A stretch of 64,000 nucleotides of DNA from Sarcocystis neurona (GCA_000727475.1 KL647296.1:2214388-2278387); one strand, 5' to 3'; shown: positions 12,238 to 24,706, counted from the first letter of the stretch. The notes: a model not told the origin generated them from the letters alone. A program made the numbers and translations.

Positions 12238-15200
12238 CCACAAAAACTGGCGTGTTGCTGTTTGCTGACGTGCGTGCTGCTGCTGCTGTTGGCTGTGTGG
12301 GGTCTCGCGCAGCACGTAGCTGCGGCACGCGTGCTGCTGGCTGTTGCGGAAGCTGCTGGTGGTCCTGGAGCTGCATCTCCTGGGTTACCGGTGGCGCTGC
12401 TGCCGCTGCTTGCTACTAGTTCGTCCGCTAACCCCAGCGTCCTCGAAACCTCGTTGGCTGCTGCGCACTGTCTCCGCTCCCGCTGCCTCGAACGTTTATC
12501 TGCCGCAGCAGCCGCAGCGTCTGCTGCGGCAGGTGCTGCTGCTGCTGCCGTCGCCGCAGAAGACGTTGCTACAGCGGCGGACACTCCTGCTGGCCTCGCT
12601 GCTGCCGCTGCTGCTGGTCGTAGAGAACAGGCTGGCGATGCATCTTCTGGTGTTGCTGGTCCTGCTGCTGCTGCTGGGAAGCGTGCGGGAAGCGTCAGTG
12701 CATGCGATGGAACGCGCGCGGTGGAAGAGAAGCAGGAGGAGCACGAGCAGGAGCAGCAGCAGCAGGAAGAGCAGCAGCCGCAGCAGGGTCAACAGCGGCG
12801 AGAAAAGCTGCGGCAGCAGGAAGAGCAGGGAGAGCAGCAGCAGCGTTTGAATGTGAAGCGGACGCAGGAGCAGCACCTGGTGCAGAAATCGCAGCAGAGT
12901 GAAGGCAAGCAGCATGGCAACACACGGCCGCAGGAAGAGGAGACTCTTGAGACGCACGCCGCAGCCGTTCGAGATGAGTTGCTGCTGCAGCAGATGCAGC
13001 AGCAGGCGACGTGGGACGCCGCGCTGACTGCTGCTCAGAACGCTCTGCGGTGGCTGCGACTCCTTCACCACCAGCAGCTGGAATGGCAGCAGCAGCTGCT
13101 GCAGGAACTTGAGCTGCATCGGTCTTACCAGCTGCAGCAACAGGAAACGCAGTCCCAGCAGCAGTCCCACGTGGCCGAGCAGCAGGAGACGCAGCAACAA
13201 CAGCAGCAAACGCTGCAGCAGCAGGAGGAGCCCATGCACGGACGGCAGGCAGAACTTCAAGCCAGAGAGGATGAGGTGACACAACTGCAGGAGCCGAGAA
13301 GCGGCCGCGGAGTTGGGAAGGCCGAAGCAGCAACAGTAGGTGGAGTAAGAGCGGCGGATGGAACAGTCAGCGCAGCAGATGCAGAGCTATTAAAGAGAGT
13401 ACTAGTGTTCTGCGAAGGCGTGGCAGCCGTGGGAAGGGCGATTGAATCGCTCGCTGAGCAGGTGCAGCGCGAACGGCTGCGACCGTTGGGGTCTGCTGCT
13501 GCAGGATCCGCACCAGAATGGGATGAAGCAGCAGCAGCAGCGACGAGGGCAGCAACAGCAGCGGCAGTCCAGAGAGCAGCAGCGGCAATGAAGACAGCAA
13601 CAGCAGCTGACGGAAAGTTTCTCAGAGATACTTTAGGGACAGCAGCAGCTGCTGCAGCTGAGCAGAAACCTCCTTCAGCAGCTGCTTCTCTTGCATGGGG
13701 CAGCCGAAGATCGCAAGCAGCCCAAATGACTTCAGCAGGTAGAGAAGTGCTGCAGCAGATCGCTGCCGCCTCTGCAGGGGAAGCCGGAAGAGAAGGAGAA
13801 GGCCTCCTCACAGGGACGTCAACTCCTGCGAGTGAAGAAGGACTCGCTGGTGTTGAAGCATTTGTTCGGCGTCATCGCCGTGACTCTGCTGCAGCGGCCG
13901 CAGCAACACCACTCGCCCACAAGACGCCGCAGATAGTGAAAAGCCTTCGGAATACAGCGGACGTGGAAGAGGGCTTGGTGCTGGTGAGACAGCTGCTGCA
14001 GGAGGCGAGGGAGCAGCAGCAGGCCCAGGAGCAGGAGCAGGTGGAGGAGCAGCAGCAGGTACAGGAGCAGCAGCAGGGGCAGGAGCAGCAGCAGCCACAT
14101 GGTAGCAGAAAAAGGCAGCAGCAGCAGCAGGGACTGAAGACACTGGAAGAGCAACTGATACTCCCGCAGCAGCAAAAGGCTGCTGAACAAGTAACAGTAC
14201 CGCAGCTGCAGCATGCCGTTGTAGAACTCTTGCGTCTGTTGCATGCGCTGCCTTCGCGCTGTTGTAACAATGAAGCGGCACCAACCGCGCAGCACCACCA
14301 GCAGCAGCAGAGAAGCGAAGGAAACAACCAGCAGCTTTGCCTTCTTCTTGAAGCTTCCAGCGACTCTTCTGCAGGTCCCCGCCCGCCGGGTGTCTTGGCT
14401 GAGGCCGCAGCTGCTGCACGTCGTCAAAGAGCTGCAGCAGAGCTGCTGGAGGGGATGCTGCAGCTGCTGGCGTGTCGCTGTGGTGGCGCTGCTGCAGCAG
14501 CAGAACGTAGCAGGTTGCACCTTGAAGAGCAGGGGACAACATTAGGATATGTTGCTGCTGCTGTCAGCCTTGCCGCTTTAGGCGACCAGAAGCGACTTTC
14601 GAAGCTGCTGGTGCTGCTCCCACAACAGCCGTTTCTTGCCGCGCAATTTGCTGTCCACCCACGTGCTGCTTACCCAGCGGCAAACACGGAGGCGTTTCCC
14701 CTGCATTTGTTACCTGCTGTAGCGGCGGCAACTACGCTGCTGCACAGGGGCAGCTACGAGACGACCGGCAGCCGCAGCGGCAGCAGCCGTCCGGCCACTG
14801 TGCAGGCAGCGCCTGGCTCGTCCGAAGACGGCAGGCGCGGCCACGTTGCTGACGCTGTCGCTGCTGCGGAAGGAGTGCTGCTGCACACCCCACAGCTGCT
14901 GCAGCTTTCGTTCGAGCAGCAGCAGGCTCTCCCCGTCGCCATCCGCTTCCTCCTTTCGCATGTTAAGCATCGGCAGCAACAGGAGCAGAAGGAGCAGCAG
15001 CAGCACGACAACAGGAAGGGCAGCAATTCCGCTGCAGCAGCAGCCGCCGTTGCTGCCGCTGCTGCTGCCCGACACGCGGGCCCCGAAAAGCTCTTCACCG
15101 CTGCTGCTGCTGCAGCTCAGCAGCAACGCGAAGCAGCGGTCACTGCCGCGGTGCTGGAAGGCGTCTGCCTTTTACGGCTGGAGCACCAGCAACAGCAGGA

Positions 15201-15369
15201 GCAGCTCCGCGTCCTGCTGCTGCGCCACCAGCAGCAGCGTCATGTGGAGGCGTCGCAGTTGCAGCAGCAGCCGCAACAGCAGCAAGAGCTCGTCTGGGAG
15301 TATCTGAAAGAGGAGCTGCACCGGGAAGCACGTCGCCGTCAGTCTCGTCTTCTGACGCTTTATCTCTCG
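12238..15369 (+). CDS. Giant Gln/Ala-rich helical protein, exon 2
   Basis: This phase-0 exon runs 1044 codons from acceptor AAAACAG to donor GTAAGA at 15370. It opens with a hydrophobic Leu/Ala segment (LLLLLAVWGLAQHVAAARV), then alternates Gln/Glu runs with Leu-rich helical pairs. Examples are LKRVLVFCEGVAAVGRAIE, TVPQLQHAVVELLRLLHAL, YVAAAVSLAALGDQKRLSK and EYLKEELHREARRRQSRL. These look like helix-turn-helix repeats of an alpha-solenoid with low-complexity insertions. I cannot assign PPR, HPR or OPR type with certainty. If the donor is not used, the frame reads to TGA at 15634-15636, and 47 further open codons follow to 15780. A Met at 12211 lies just upstream in the same frame and gives an alternative independent start. 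Confidence 0.6.
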
Positions 15370-18126
15370 GTAAGAACGCTATGTATATCTCTGGGTTGCG
15401 ACCCGCAGCAGCACCAGCACCTGCCCGACAGCATCAGCGGCAGCACACTGGACAGCGGCGGCGGCAGCAGCAGAAACAACAGCGCATCATCCTCAGCGGC
15501 AGAAGAGCCCCCAGTCCCGGCAGCCAGAGCAGCAGCAGACTTCCGCAGCAGCCCTAATAATACCGGCAGACCCGTCGCACTAGCACCAGCAGCAGTCAGG
15601 GAACGCGAGGTGTTTTCAGAGCAGCAGCGACGCTGATTCACCAGCAGCAGGAGAAAACAACTGCGTGCCCCGCAGAAAAGTTCCTCTTCTCCGGCGAGGA
15701 GGGCACCGCTGCTAGCTGCTCCGTCCCCTGGTGGCCACCAGGAGGCAACGGCTGCAGCCCCGGGAGGCTGCTGCACTTGACGACCGCACCACCTGGGGCT
15801 CCACACGGTCGACGCGCCACGCGTGGCGCTAGGCCGGCGGAAAGACAGGAACAGCAGAAAAAGACGCGTAGCTACAGAAGTCTCTCCAACGTTGAATCAC
15901 CGCTCCAGAGAAACCGAGAAGTTGTTCTCCATCACATAACAAGCATACGCATGTACATCCCCGTCTGGCTCTTTGCACCGACGTTTCTGCCCTACACCTC
16001 TGTACAAAAGTATATCTATTCGTATAAACACACATATAGTTACAGATTCTTTTCGTCTATATACACATACATATGGTGCTTAACGTACGTATAAACACGC
16101 TTATATATATACACACATATGTGGTAGTTGAAGTATATGTATGCATGCTTATATAAATATCTATATATAGGATGGTTGAAGTATCTAGGGCCCACGCATA
16201 CGTATATATATATATATATATATGTATGTATGGGACCTGGTAGTAGAATAAAAGTTGTGGCGCCGCAGCATAGATAGTGTTAGAGGCGGTATAAGGCCTA
16301 GTAGTGCTACAGATGAACCTACAAACGAACTCAGAAATCTACTATATATAATATATAGATTAAGGAGGTATATAGGTAACTGCAACTTTACACGTGTGTA
16401 AGAAAGAAGGGGACGAGACTGGGGCTTGACGAACCTTACTTCTAGAAAATAGAAAGTCTTCTAGCCATATCTACAGGCGAGACGTTACCAGGCCTCTCAC
16501 ATTCCTGCGTACATTGGGTCAGAGATACACATATGTGTCTATTTATGATATACGCATATATATACATATATATGCGTGTATGCGTGTATACGTCGAAGTA
16601 TGTACAAACATGGATAGGACACATATATAATATATATGCGTATGTATACGGTGATGTATCTGCACAGGTTTGTAGGCTCCTGGGTATATAGACACACTTA
16701 TATATATGTATTTATATGTATGTACATAGATGCGAGTTGACATTGAGACACATGTAGTGGATCTCCGTGAGTGAAAGTTAGTCGCTCGGGCGTGTTGAAG
16801 GCGTGGCTGAGACCTTCGTGTACGAGCAGCAGAGCGACAGCACCGCTTGCGTCTTCTCCGCACATCCTCAGCAGCAGAACGGCCCGAAGGTGTTTTCTTC
16901 TCTATTTCGAGGAAGAGAAAGTAAACGAAGGAAATTCTTGCTGTTTTGAAGCTCAAAAGCAGACACGTGGTGCAGGTGCAGAAGAACGTTCTACGTGCAA
17001 CGTGTAGTGTCCGAAGAGTTCTGCGCGAAGCCAGGCATGCCACGGCGTCCCTCTCTTCAGCCGGACACCTGCATTCGTCTATATATATATATGTATAGTG
17101 AAAGTATCAGAGAGAGGGTGACGGATAGAGGGGCAGGTGGCTAAATTGATATACGAAGGCCCAGATAGATAGACAGATAAATACAGGCTTGTGTGTGTGT
17201 GTGTCTGTGTGTGTGTGTGTGTACTTCCCTTCTCTCTCGCTCGTTCAGCGCATCTATATCTGTCTCTCCTTATATATATATATATATATATATGCATGCG
17301 CATGCGCGTAATGTCTTGGGCGATTTACGTGCTTGTGGGGGGGGGAACGGCAATTCACAAACGTAGGATTTTACGTTACATATATGTGTGTATATATGTA
17401 TGCATGGGTGTACACAGGAGGATTCGTAAGGTTGTACAGATTTGCAGATGGAATCGAAAGTCACCCCCTTGTGCAGGATATCGAGAGACACCCCACCTAC
17501 TTTTGTAACGCGCTATACTTACATATACATCTATATGTATACATATTTATGTACATACATACGTATATATATGATCTTTTGAACTTGCTCGCGCTTCGGA
17601 GTACTTGCTGGCATATGTCTGCGCTGCTCTTTACTGCTGTCAATCTACCTAGGCAAACCCACTGCTTGCCTCTTACACATGTATACTCAACAGAGATTAT
17701 ATATATGTATGTAAATGTTTTTCTCTACGCAGGAGTTGATGCAGAATGGCATGTGGCGTGTCTGCACGCAAACCACATATATATTTATATATATATGCAT
17801 GCGTGTGTATGTGGAAATGAGTACATCTGTGTGTATGTTAATCGATGCAGATAGATGTAGGCAGATAGATAGAGATCAACATTGGCTTCGTAATAACGTG
17901 TTTACTTCTACGTGCTGTACTTTTCAGCCGTTCGCTTCTCGACCGGTCTTCCCGGGGCTGGTGCTCTTTGCAGCCGCTTTCGTCTTTGCTGTTGTTTTGT
18001 TGCTGTTAACCTGCTGCGGCTGCTGCTGGACTTCACCTGCCGTGACTGCGCTGCGCCTGCACCGGCTATTTATCCCCCCCTTCCTTCCTGCTGCTGCCGC
18101 TATGTCGGTGCTGCTGTCTGCTGCAG
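15370..18126 (+). other. Long intron or intergenic spacer with microsatellites
   Basis: After ~400 bp of CAG-rich DNA (to about 15870) this becomes AT-rich with many (TA)n blocks and a (GT)n tract at 17190-17222. I see no convincing exon, though 17926-18126 is C/T-rich with open + frames just before the next acceptor. It is either a 2.8-kb intron or the boundary between two genes. Confidence 0.45.
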
Positions 18127-18603
18127 GTCCTGCGGTCGCTCGCGAACAGTCGCACTTCGTTCTCTCTGGCGCTGCCCGAATTAATTTTGGCAGAGATGCG
18201 CGTCTTGGGCGCCTTCTCCCCCCACCTCCTGCAGCCTCTGGCTGACCCCACCAGCACCAGCAACAGCAGCAGCAACAGCAGTAGCAGCGGGGGCAGCGGG
18301 AGTTCTGCGACGGTTCTTAGCAGCGCAGGAGGCAGGGGCAGCAGCGCGAGCAGCGTTAGCCCAGTACGCACCAGTTGCAGCGGGAAGGGAAGCCGGGTGG
18401 GGAGAGCGACTGTCTCGCTCCTACGGAGCTACTCTGCGTTTGTGTCGGCAGCTGACGCCCTGGCGCGGGAGAAGTCGCAGCAGCAGCATGCCGCTGCAGC
18501 AGCTGCGGAAGCGGGCGCCGGAGCAGCGGCAGAACTGCTGCAGCTGCTGCGGGATATCGCTCCTGCAGAGGTCGCAACAGCTGCATATGCCGCCGTTTTG
18601 AAG
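18127..18603 (+). CDS. Helical-repeat (organellar RNA-binding-like) protein exon
   Basis: A polypyrimidine tract ending CTGCTGCAG (18126) precedes 159 codons in phase 0, closed by a strong donor (TTGAAG then GTAAGG). It reads VLRSLANSRTSFSLALPE, ILAEMRVLGAFSPHLLQP, then a Ser/Asn linker and LLRSYSAFVSAADALARE and ELLQLLRDIAPAEVATAA. Paired Leu/Ala helices with the phrase 'FSPHLLQPLA' recall the FASTK/HPR-type repeats that accompany RAP domains, so a role in organellar RNA metabolism is plausible but unproven. An ATG at 18196 could be a start if upstream exons belong to another gene. The next phase-compatible exon is at 20519. Confidence 0.6.
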
Positions 18604-18639
18604 GTAAGGAGCGCATGCTGCCTATTTTCACTCTTTGTC

Positions 18640-19185
18640 TTTCTCTGCGTTTCCTACCTATCCGTCTATCCTCTTTGTCTACCTATCTATCTCTCTATAT
18701 CTCTATCTCTCTATCTGTCTGTGTCTCTCTCTGTGTCTATCTCTCCATCTGTATGTCTGTCTCTCTGTCTATCTCTCTGTTTGTGTATCTCTCTGTCTGT
18801 ATATCTCTCTTCTTTCCATCTCTCTATCTGTCTATCCCTCTATCTGTCTGTCTATCTGTCTGTCTGTCTATCTGTCTGTCTCTCTGTCTGTCTATCTATC
18901 CCTATCCGTCTACCTATCCCTATCCGTTTATCTCCCTCTCTCCCTCTCTGTATCGAGCTACCCCTCTCTCTGTTTATCTCCTCTGTCTATCTGTCTGCCT
19001 CTCTGTCTATCTACCTAACTGTCCATCTCTCTATCCTTCTATCTATCTGTCTATCTCCTCTGTGTCTATCTCTCTGTCTATATATCTACCCTTATGTCTG
19101 TCTATCCCTCTATTTCTCTCTCTATTCGTCTACCTCTCTCTCAACGTCACTCTCTGTATCTACCTATGGGCCTCGTTATCATCTG

Positions 19186-19217
<32 letters not shown>

Positions 19218-19720
19218 CATATATATATATGTCTTTCTTCTTGTTAGCCACCTACCTGTTTGCCTGTCTATCAGCGTCACTCTCTGTGTCTAGCTATCTA
19301 TATCTATATATATATATGCATATATATGTATGTATCTCTTTCTTCTTGTATCACCTACCTACCTGTTTCTCTGTCTATCAGCGTCACTCTCTGTATGTAC
19401 CTATCGACCTCATTAATATCTATTCATCTGTCTCTCTCTTCTTGTATTACCTGCCTGTGTATTACCCTTCTTGCCGAGGTCGCTCTCTCTATGTAGCTGT
19501 CGACCTCTCCACGCGTACCTGTATACTAATCTCTGTCCCTGCCTGTATACCTGTTAGTGTCTACATCTACCTATTTCTACTGATGCGTCTGTCCACCTGT
19601 GTGTCTATTTCTCTGTATGTCTAGATCTTTCTGTTGTCCGTCTAACTGTCTTTGTCTACCTCTCTCTACATACACATATATAGATCTATATCTGTGTACA
19701 CGTCCATAGAGGGAGGGGCA
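18640..19720. repeat. (TCTATCTGTCTC)n tetranucleotide satellite with ~120-bp higher-order units
   Basis: About 1 kb of degenerate TCTA/TCTG/TCTC repeats fills the intron after the 18603 donor. From about 19136 to 19510 a longer unit of ~115-120 bp recurs imperfectly three to four times, each with the phrase CGTCACTCTCTGT, then a (TA)n block and CTTCTTGT. The long open frames here (Cys/Leu/Ser/Tyr only) are artefacts of the repeat. Confidence 0.85.
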
Positions 19721-19939
19721 ACTATATATATATATATATATGTATATATATACAAAATCAAGAAGACAGGAGAGAGATCAATTGACGCTCGAAGCCCGAA
19801 ATATATATATATATATATAGCGATGGTTGTGATATATAGAGACATAGAGATACATATATACGCGTGTATGTGTGCAGAACAGAAGGAAACGTTGGCGGGC
19901 GTGGGCGTATATATTGAAGAGATGAGAGGGACAACAGGA

Positions 19940-20500
19940 CTTGGTGTACCGCCCAACTGCTGCTGCTGCTGGTGCACTCCTGAAGTTCGGCGGACGCTGT
20001 TGCTGCTGTCTGAGAACGTCCCTCGGTTTGCTGCTGCTGCTGCTGTTGAAACTGGCGCTACGGTTGCTGCCAATCTTGCTACTCCTGCTGCTCTTGCCGC
20101 TGCAGCTTCTGCAGGTAGGGCTGCTGCTGTTGCTGAGGCTGTATCGAACTCTGCTTCCCACGCTGCTGCTGCTGTTGTTGAAAATGACGCTGCGGGTACA
20201 ACTGATCTTGCCACACCTGCTGCTGTTGCCGCTGCTGCTGCTGCTCCTTCTGCAGGCTCTGCAGCAGCTGCCCCTGCCGCTGCTGAAGCTTTCGCCTTCA
20301 GCAGAAGATACTGGTGCTGCTGCCGCTGCGGATACTTCTTGTGCTGCGGCTGCTGCAGTGCTGCAGTACTGCTGATGCTCTTCGTAGGGTGAGGCTGCTG
20401 CTGGCGTGGCATCTTCCTCCTCTGCCGTTGTTACACGCGCCAGCTTGGCCTCCTTTGCTGCTCTTGCTGAATCGACCGAACAGTTGCTGCTGTGATTTAC
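19940..20500. other. CTG-rich, Ala-coding-like stretch, strand and frame unresolved
   Basis: This block sits between the tetranucleotide satellite and the exon at 20519. On + it reads Ala-rich (RFAAAAAVETGATVAANL) and, in another frame, GVASSSSAVVTRASLASF. On - it reads EEEDATPAAASPYEEHQQ. The frames are mirror images caused by GCT/AGC repeats. It could be a + exon with unseen borders or degenerate intronic repeat. Splice sites are not convincing on either strand. Confidence 0.3.
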
Positions 20501-20518
20501 TTTATTCCTGACGCGCAG

Positions 20519-20909
20519 GCATGCAGCAAGCGGCCACCCCTGAATGCGTTTGACGCCGTCTCGAGCAGAAGATTTTCTCCCCTGCAGCAGGCGTTGTTGC
20601 TCATCGATGAGGCTCTTCGATCCGGTGTCTGTACGGCCGACCTGCGCTGCTTCAATCACGCGCTGCAGGCGGCGGCGAGAAACAGACCTCCTGTTGCTGC
20701 TGCCGTGCACCGCGCTCTTCAAGCAGCAGAAGCCGAACGGCTACGTATTGCCCCCCCTGAAGCGCGTACTTCTGCTGTTGCTGCTGCAAACACGTGCAGC
20801 AAGGCTGCCTTTACGGATGGTAAAACGCAGGCTGCTACTGCTGTTCTCGCCCCTGAGCCGCTCCTATCAGAAAACGAGTGGTGCTGCGACAGTGCTTGCT
20901 GTCGCATGT
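20519..20909 (+). CDS. PPR-like protein exon (helical repeat)
   Basis: An acceptor (ATTCCTGACGCGCAG) is followed in phase 0 by FSPLQQALLLIDEALRSG and ADLRCFNHALQAAARN, then VHRALQAAEAERLRIAPP. The pattern 'FNhaLqAaar...A..a....e.lriaPp' matches the 35-residue pentatricopeptide repeat, a two-helix RNA-binding unit of mitochondrial and plastid proteins. Phase agrees with the donor at 18603. The frame ends at TAG 20907-20909, but the same frame then stays open over the 21-bp Ala repeat, so the true 3' border is uncertain. Confidence 0.65.
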
Positions 20910-20926
20910 AGCGACACGCACCAGCT

Positions 20927-21075
20927 GTTGCTGCTGCTCGTCACACCGCTGGTGCTGCTCGTCGCACCGCTGCTGCTTCTCGTCGCACCGCTCCTGCTGC
21001 TCGTTGCGCCTCTGCTGCTGCTCGTCGCACCGCTGCTGCTACTCGTCGCGCCGCTGCTGCTACTCGTCGCGCCGC
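20927..21075 (+). repeat. 21-bp tandem repeat, heptapeptide AAAxRRT/A
   Basis: About seven copies of a 21-bp unit (GCTGCTGCTxCTCGTCGCACC-type) encode an Ala-Ala-Ala-x-Arg-Arg-Thr/Ala heptad. The frame is the same as the exon at 20519, with one TAG between. Other frames read LLLLVAP or CCCSSHR repeats. Confidence 0.8.
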
Positions 21076-21193
21076 TGGTGTTCGTGAAGCTTCCGTTTCT
21101 GTTCGATTGCTGCTGCTGACGCAGTGGTGCTGCTTCTGCTGTTGGTGAGATGCCATTGCACGTATTCTCTTGTCCGTGCTTCTGCTTCTGCAG

Positions 21194-21387
21194 CTTCTGC
21201 AGCGAGCAAAGAAGAGGAGGACGAGGAGCGGGATATCCTACGCAGCAGCAGAATTTCGCTTCGACACCTGCTGCAGCAGATACGAGAAGGCGCCTGGGCG
21301 GCGGAGTGGCTCCTGCGACGCATGCAACAGCAGCAGCTGCAGCCGAACGAAGTCGGTCTCACTGCTGCTCTTGAAGCGTTCAGACGG
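21194..21387 (+). CDS. PPR-like protein exon next to assembly gap
   Basis: The exon follows a C/T-rich acceptor (CTTCTGCTTCTGCAG) and ends with CGG then GTAATC at 21388, phase 0. It reads KEEEDEERDILRSSRISL, then HLLQQIREGAWAAEWLLR, RMQQQQLQPNEVGLTAAL and EAFRR. 'llrrM....LqPNevgltaaLeA' is the junction of two pentatricopeptide repeats: end of helix B, the Pro-Asn turn, and start of the next helix A. An alternative acceptor lies 9 bases further in. The following intron contains (TA)n and 900 N. Confidence 0.7.
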
Positions 21388-21416
21388 GTAATCGAAGCTC
21401 GCATATATACACATGA

Positions 21417-21453
<37 letters not shown>

Positions 21454-22353
21454 NNNNNNNNNNNNNNNNNNNNNNNNNNNNNNNNNNNNNNNNNNNNNNN
21501 NNNNNNNNNNNNNNNNNNNNNNNNNNNNNNNNNNNNNNNNNNNNNNNNNNNNNNNNNNNNNNNNNNNNNNNNNNNNNNNNNNNNNNNNNNNNNNNNNNNN
21601 NNNNNNNNNNNNNNNNNNNNNNNNNNNNNNNNNNNNNNNNNNNNNNNNNNNNNNNNNNNNNNNNNNNNNNNNNNNNNNNNNNNNNNNNNNNNNNNNNNNN
21701 NNNNNNNNNNNNNNNNNNNNNNNNNNNNNNNNNNNNNNNNNNNNNNNNNNNNNNNNNNNNNNNNNNNNNNNNNNNNNNNNNNNNNNNNNNNNNNNNNNNN
21801 NNNNNNNNNNNNNNNNNNNNNNNNNNNNNNNNNNNNNNNNNNNNNNNNNNNNNNNNNNNNNNNNNNNNNNNNNNNNNNNNNNNNNNNNNNNNNNNNNNNN
21901 NNNNNNNNNNNNNNNNNNNNNNNNNNNNNNNNNNNNNNNNNNNNNNNNNNNNNNNNNNNNNNNNNNNNNNNNNNNNNNNNNNNNNNNNNNNNNNNNNNNN
22001 NNNNNNNNNNNNNNNNNNNNNNNNNNNNNNNNNNNNNNNNNNNNNNNNNNNNNNNNNNNNNNNNNNNNNNNNNNNNNNNNNNNNNNNNNNNNNNNNNNNN
22101 NNNNNNNNNNNNNNNNNNNNNNNNNNNNNNNNNNNNNNNNNNNNNNNNNNNNNNNNNNNNNNNNNNNNNNNNNNNNNNNNNNNNNNNNNNNNNNNNNNNN
22201 NNNNNNNNNNNNNNNNNNNNNNNNNNNNNNNNNNNNNNNNNNNNNNNNNNNNNNNNNNNNNNNNNNNNNNNNNNNNNNNNNNNNNNNNNNNNNNNNNNNN
22301 NNNNNNNNNNNNNNNNNNNNNNNNNNNNNNNNNNNNNNNNNNNNNNNNNNNNN
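21454..22353. other. Assembly gap (900 N) within a (TA)n microsatellite
   Basis: Exactly 900 N flanked on both sides by long (TA)n. The size is probably an estimate. Because it lies within an intron of the PPR-like gene, a small exon could be hidden here. Confidence 0.95.
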
Positions 22354-22389
<36 letters not shown>

Positions 22390-22403
22390 GACATCCTCGT
22401 TAT

Positions 22404-22434
<31 letters not shown>

Positions 22435-23119
22435 TGATATGCGTGCTGACGTATATTTACGCTCTTGCTCATCCGTATATATGGATAGCATCCTTTCTCT
22501 ACAAGCTCGTAGATGTATAGAGAATGTACTATCCCTTCTGGTCTCGTGAAAAGGAAAACAAGAGAGCAGTGCACGCCGACATCAATGTGCACCTGTTTGA
22601 CTACATTTCATTAAGGAAAAGTAATTCTACTTTCACCCATATATATATATATATATGTAGCATTGCAGATCCCCACATATATATATGTATATATATGTTT
22701 ATGTAAACAAAGGGTCACGTATGTAGAAAGCAGATGCGTGTGGAAGGACGCAACAGCAGCAACATCGGACGTAACGGTGCAGCAGGAACAGCCCCAACAG
22801 CGGAGGGCTGTAACAGTCATGTAGCAGCAGCTACACGTGAGGCTCATCCGCCTGGCAGCGTTGCCCTTCTAAGGCAGAGAGATGTGTACACATGTTTGTG
22901 TCTGCATGTATAGATATGAATCTGGACAGAGTTTTCCTTCGATCTGAGTGCCTCCCTTTTCTTTTGATAGGTGCGTATATCCATGTATTCCCATTAATAT
23001 ATATATATATAGTTCAAACATTTCTCTACCTATTCGAGTTCATGTATATGTATATATATATATATTGTACACGGGCGGAACAAGCGTTTGGCGTAGAAGG
23101 TGATGACTGTTTTTTGCAG

Positions 23120-23790
23120 GCTGGAGTTCCCCCGTCTCGTCTCCTGCGCTCTCTCCTTCCTGTTGCTGCTGTGCCCTCTCCGTCGCTTTCCTGTCTTCCT
23201 GCTTCTCCTACTCTCCTGGCTGGTGGTTGTCCATATGCTGCTGCTGCCTCCGTCGTTAATGCGGGGGGGCTGGATGTTAAAGAAGAACCGCTGCAGTGCA
23301 CAGCAGCAGGTGCTCCGCAAACAGCCGTTCAAGAGAGTGCGAGAAAACTGCGCAGCAGCAGCAGCAACAACAGCAGCAACAGCAACAGTAGCAACTGCAA
23401 CAGCAGCAACAGCAACGGCAGCAACAGCAACGGCAGCAACAGCAACAGCGGCAGAAGTGGCCCTGAGGTGGCGGCGCGATGTAATGCTGCTGTCGATACC
23501 CCCCTGCTGAATGCGCTGTTGCTCACGGCAGCCCACGCAGGCGACGTTGAGCGAGCGGAGCAGCACCTGCTGCAGCAGCTGCAGCGCCTTGAACAGCAGC
23601 AGCAGCAGGCCCCGCGGCAGCAACACGCGCAAGGACAGCAGCAACAGCAGCAGCGGCAACAGCAGTCGGACGCGTTTTTGACGAGGGTCCGCGGCTCTGG
23701 CAATGCCGTCTGGGGTGCACCGGATGAGAAATCTTTTCAGCTTCTTCTTTTTGCTGCGAGCAAAGCGCGCAGCCCTGAGAAAGCTGAACA
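23120..23790 (+). CDS. PPR-like protein exon with two clear repeats
   Basis: A textbook acceptor (GACTGTTTTTTGCAG) and donor (GAACA then GTAAGG at 23791) bracket 671 bases, phase 0 in and phase 2 out. After a Ser/Asn linker it has DTPLLNALLLTAAHAGDV, ERAEQHLLQQLQRLEQ, then a Gln/Arg insert and GAPDEKSFQLLLFAASKA and RSPEKAEQ. Both segments fit the pentatricopeptide consensus (N-LL..A..aGd.e.Ae / Pde.sf..ll.A..k...pekAe). The next recognised exon at 24707 needs phase 0, so a small exon of about 95 bases is probably missing between them. 24171-24266 is a candidate: its frame reads LGLQFSRWLRVETSPEQG and ends at a good GTGAGT. Confidence 0.75.
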
Positions 23791-24519
23791 GTAAGGCGCC
23801 ACTTTACACGAACATGACAGTCCTTTTACCTGCAGACGCTACATATATGTACAGCTCCGGAGAAGAGGACGGAGAAACACATACACGTATAAAGAGACCC
23901 TTCTACATGCACATATATATACATATATATCTATGTGTGAGGTTGTGTGTGTGAATATACTAGGATATATGGACAGGCGCACACCGCCATGTAATATCAA
24001 TAAATATCATTAACAACCCGTGCGTGGGGTGATAGTACGAAGTTCGCTCGCGTGTATGTATAGGGGACTAATAGCTACGTACAGCGTTGTAGATTATACG
24101 CAGCTAGCGCTGTGGATCTCACACACATGCACACGTCTCACTCTTGGCATAACAACATATATTGAAAGTCTAACCACCAACCATTTTTCTTCTCGTGCGC
24201 TGGGTCTGCAATTCTCTCGCTGGCTGCGCGTGGAGACGTCTCCTGAGCAGGGAGACGATGTCTCGGTGAGTCTTCCCCGCAAACGAAACTTCTTCGCAAA
24301 GAAACAGCACTCTTGATGAATATTCTCGACTCTCCAGCGTCCTTCACAGTAGCTGGCGGTTATATATATATATTATTTATATATATATACGTGTGTACAT
24401 GAGTACGTATTTTATTTGATGTATATGTGTATTTATCTATCTGTCTCTCTCTAGGTATATATGTGTATGTGTTCTTGTGTGTACGCCCGTATCTACCCTG
24501 TACATGTACATGTATACAC

Positions 24520-24553
<34 letters not shown>

Positions 24554-24706
24554 GTCCAGCACGATATTGTTGTATATCCGGCACACACGGAGAGATCATC
24601 TGTGCACAGGGGGCGGGGTTCGTTAGACGGTGGAAGCGGTTTTCTCCCACATTTCTTCTTTCTTGCCGTCTGCGTGTTGCTGATGAGTAGATTTCTGCGT
24701 CTGCAG

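Noticed and set aside
18615..19293. Long + ORFs rich in Cys, Leu, Ser and Tyr
   Set aside because: They are produced by the TCTA/TCTG/TCTC satellite, which keeps all three frames open; no splice or start context.
21060..22592. ORFs crossing the 900-N gap
   Set aside because: The translation is through unknown bases and (TA)n giving Tyr-Ile repeats.
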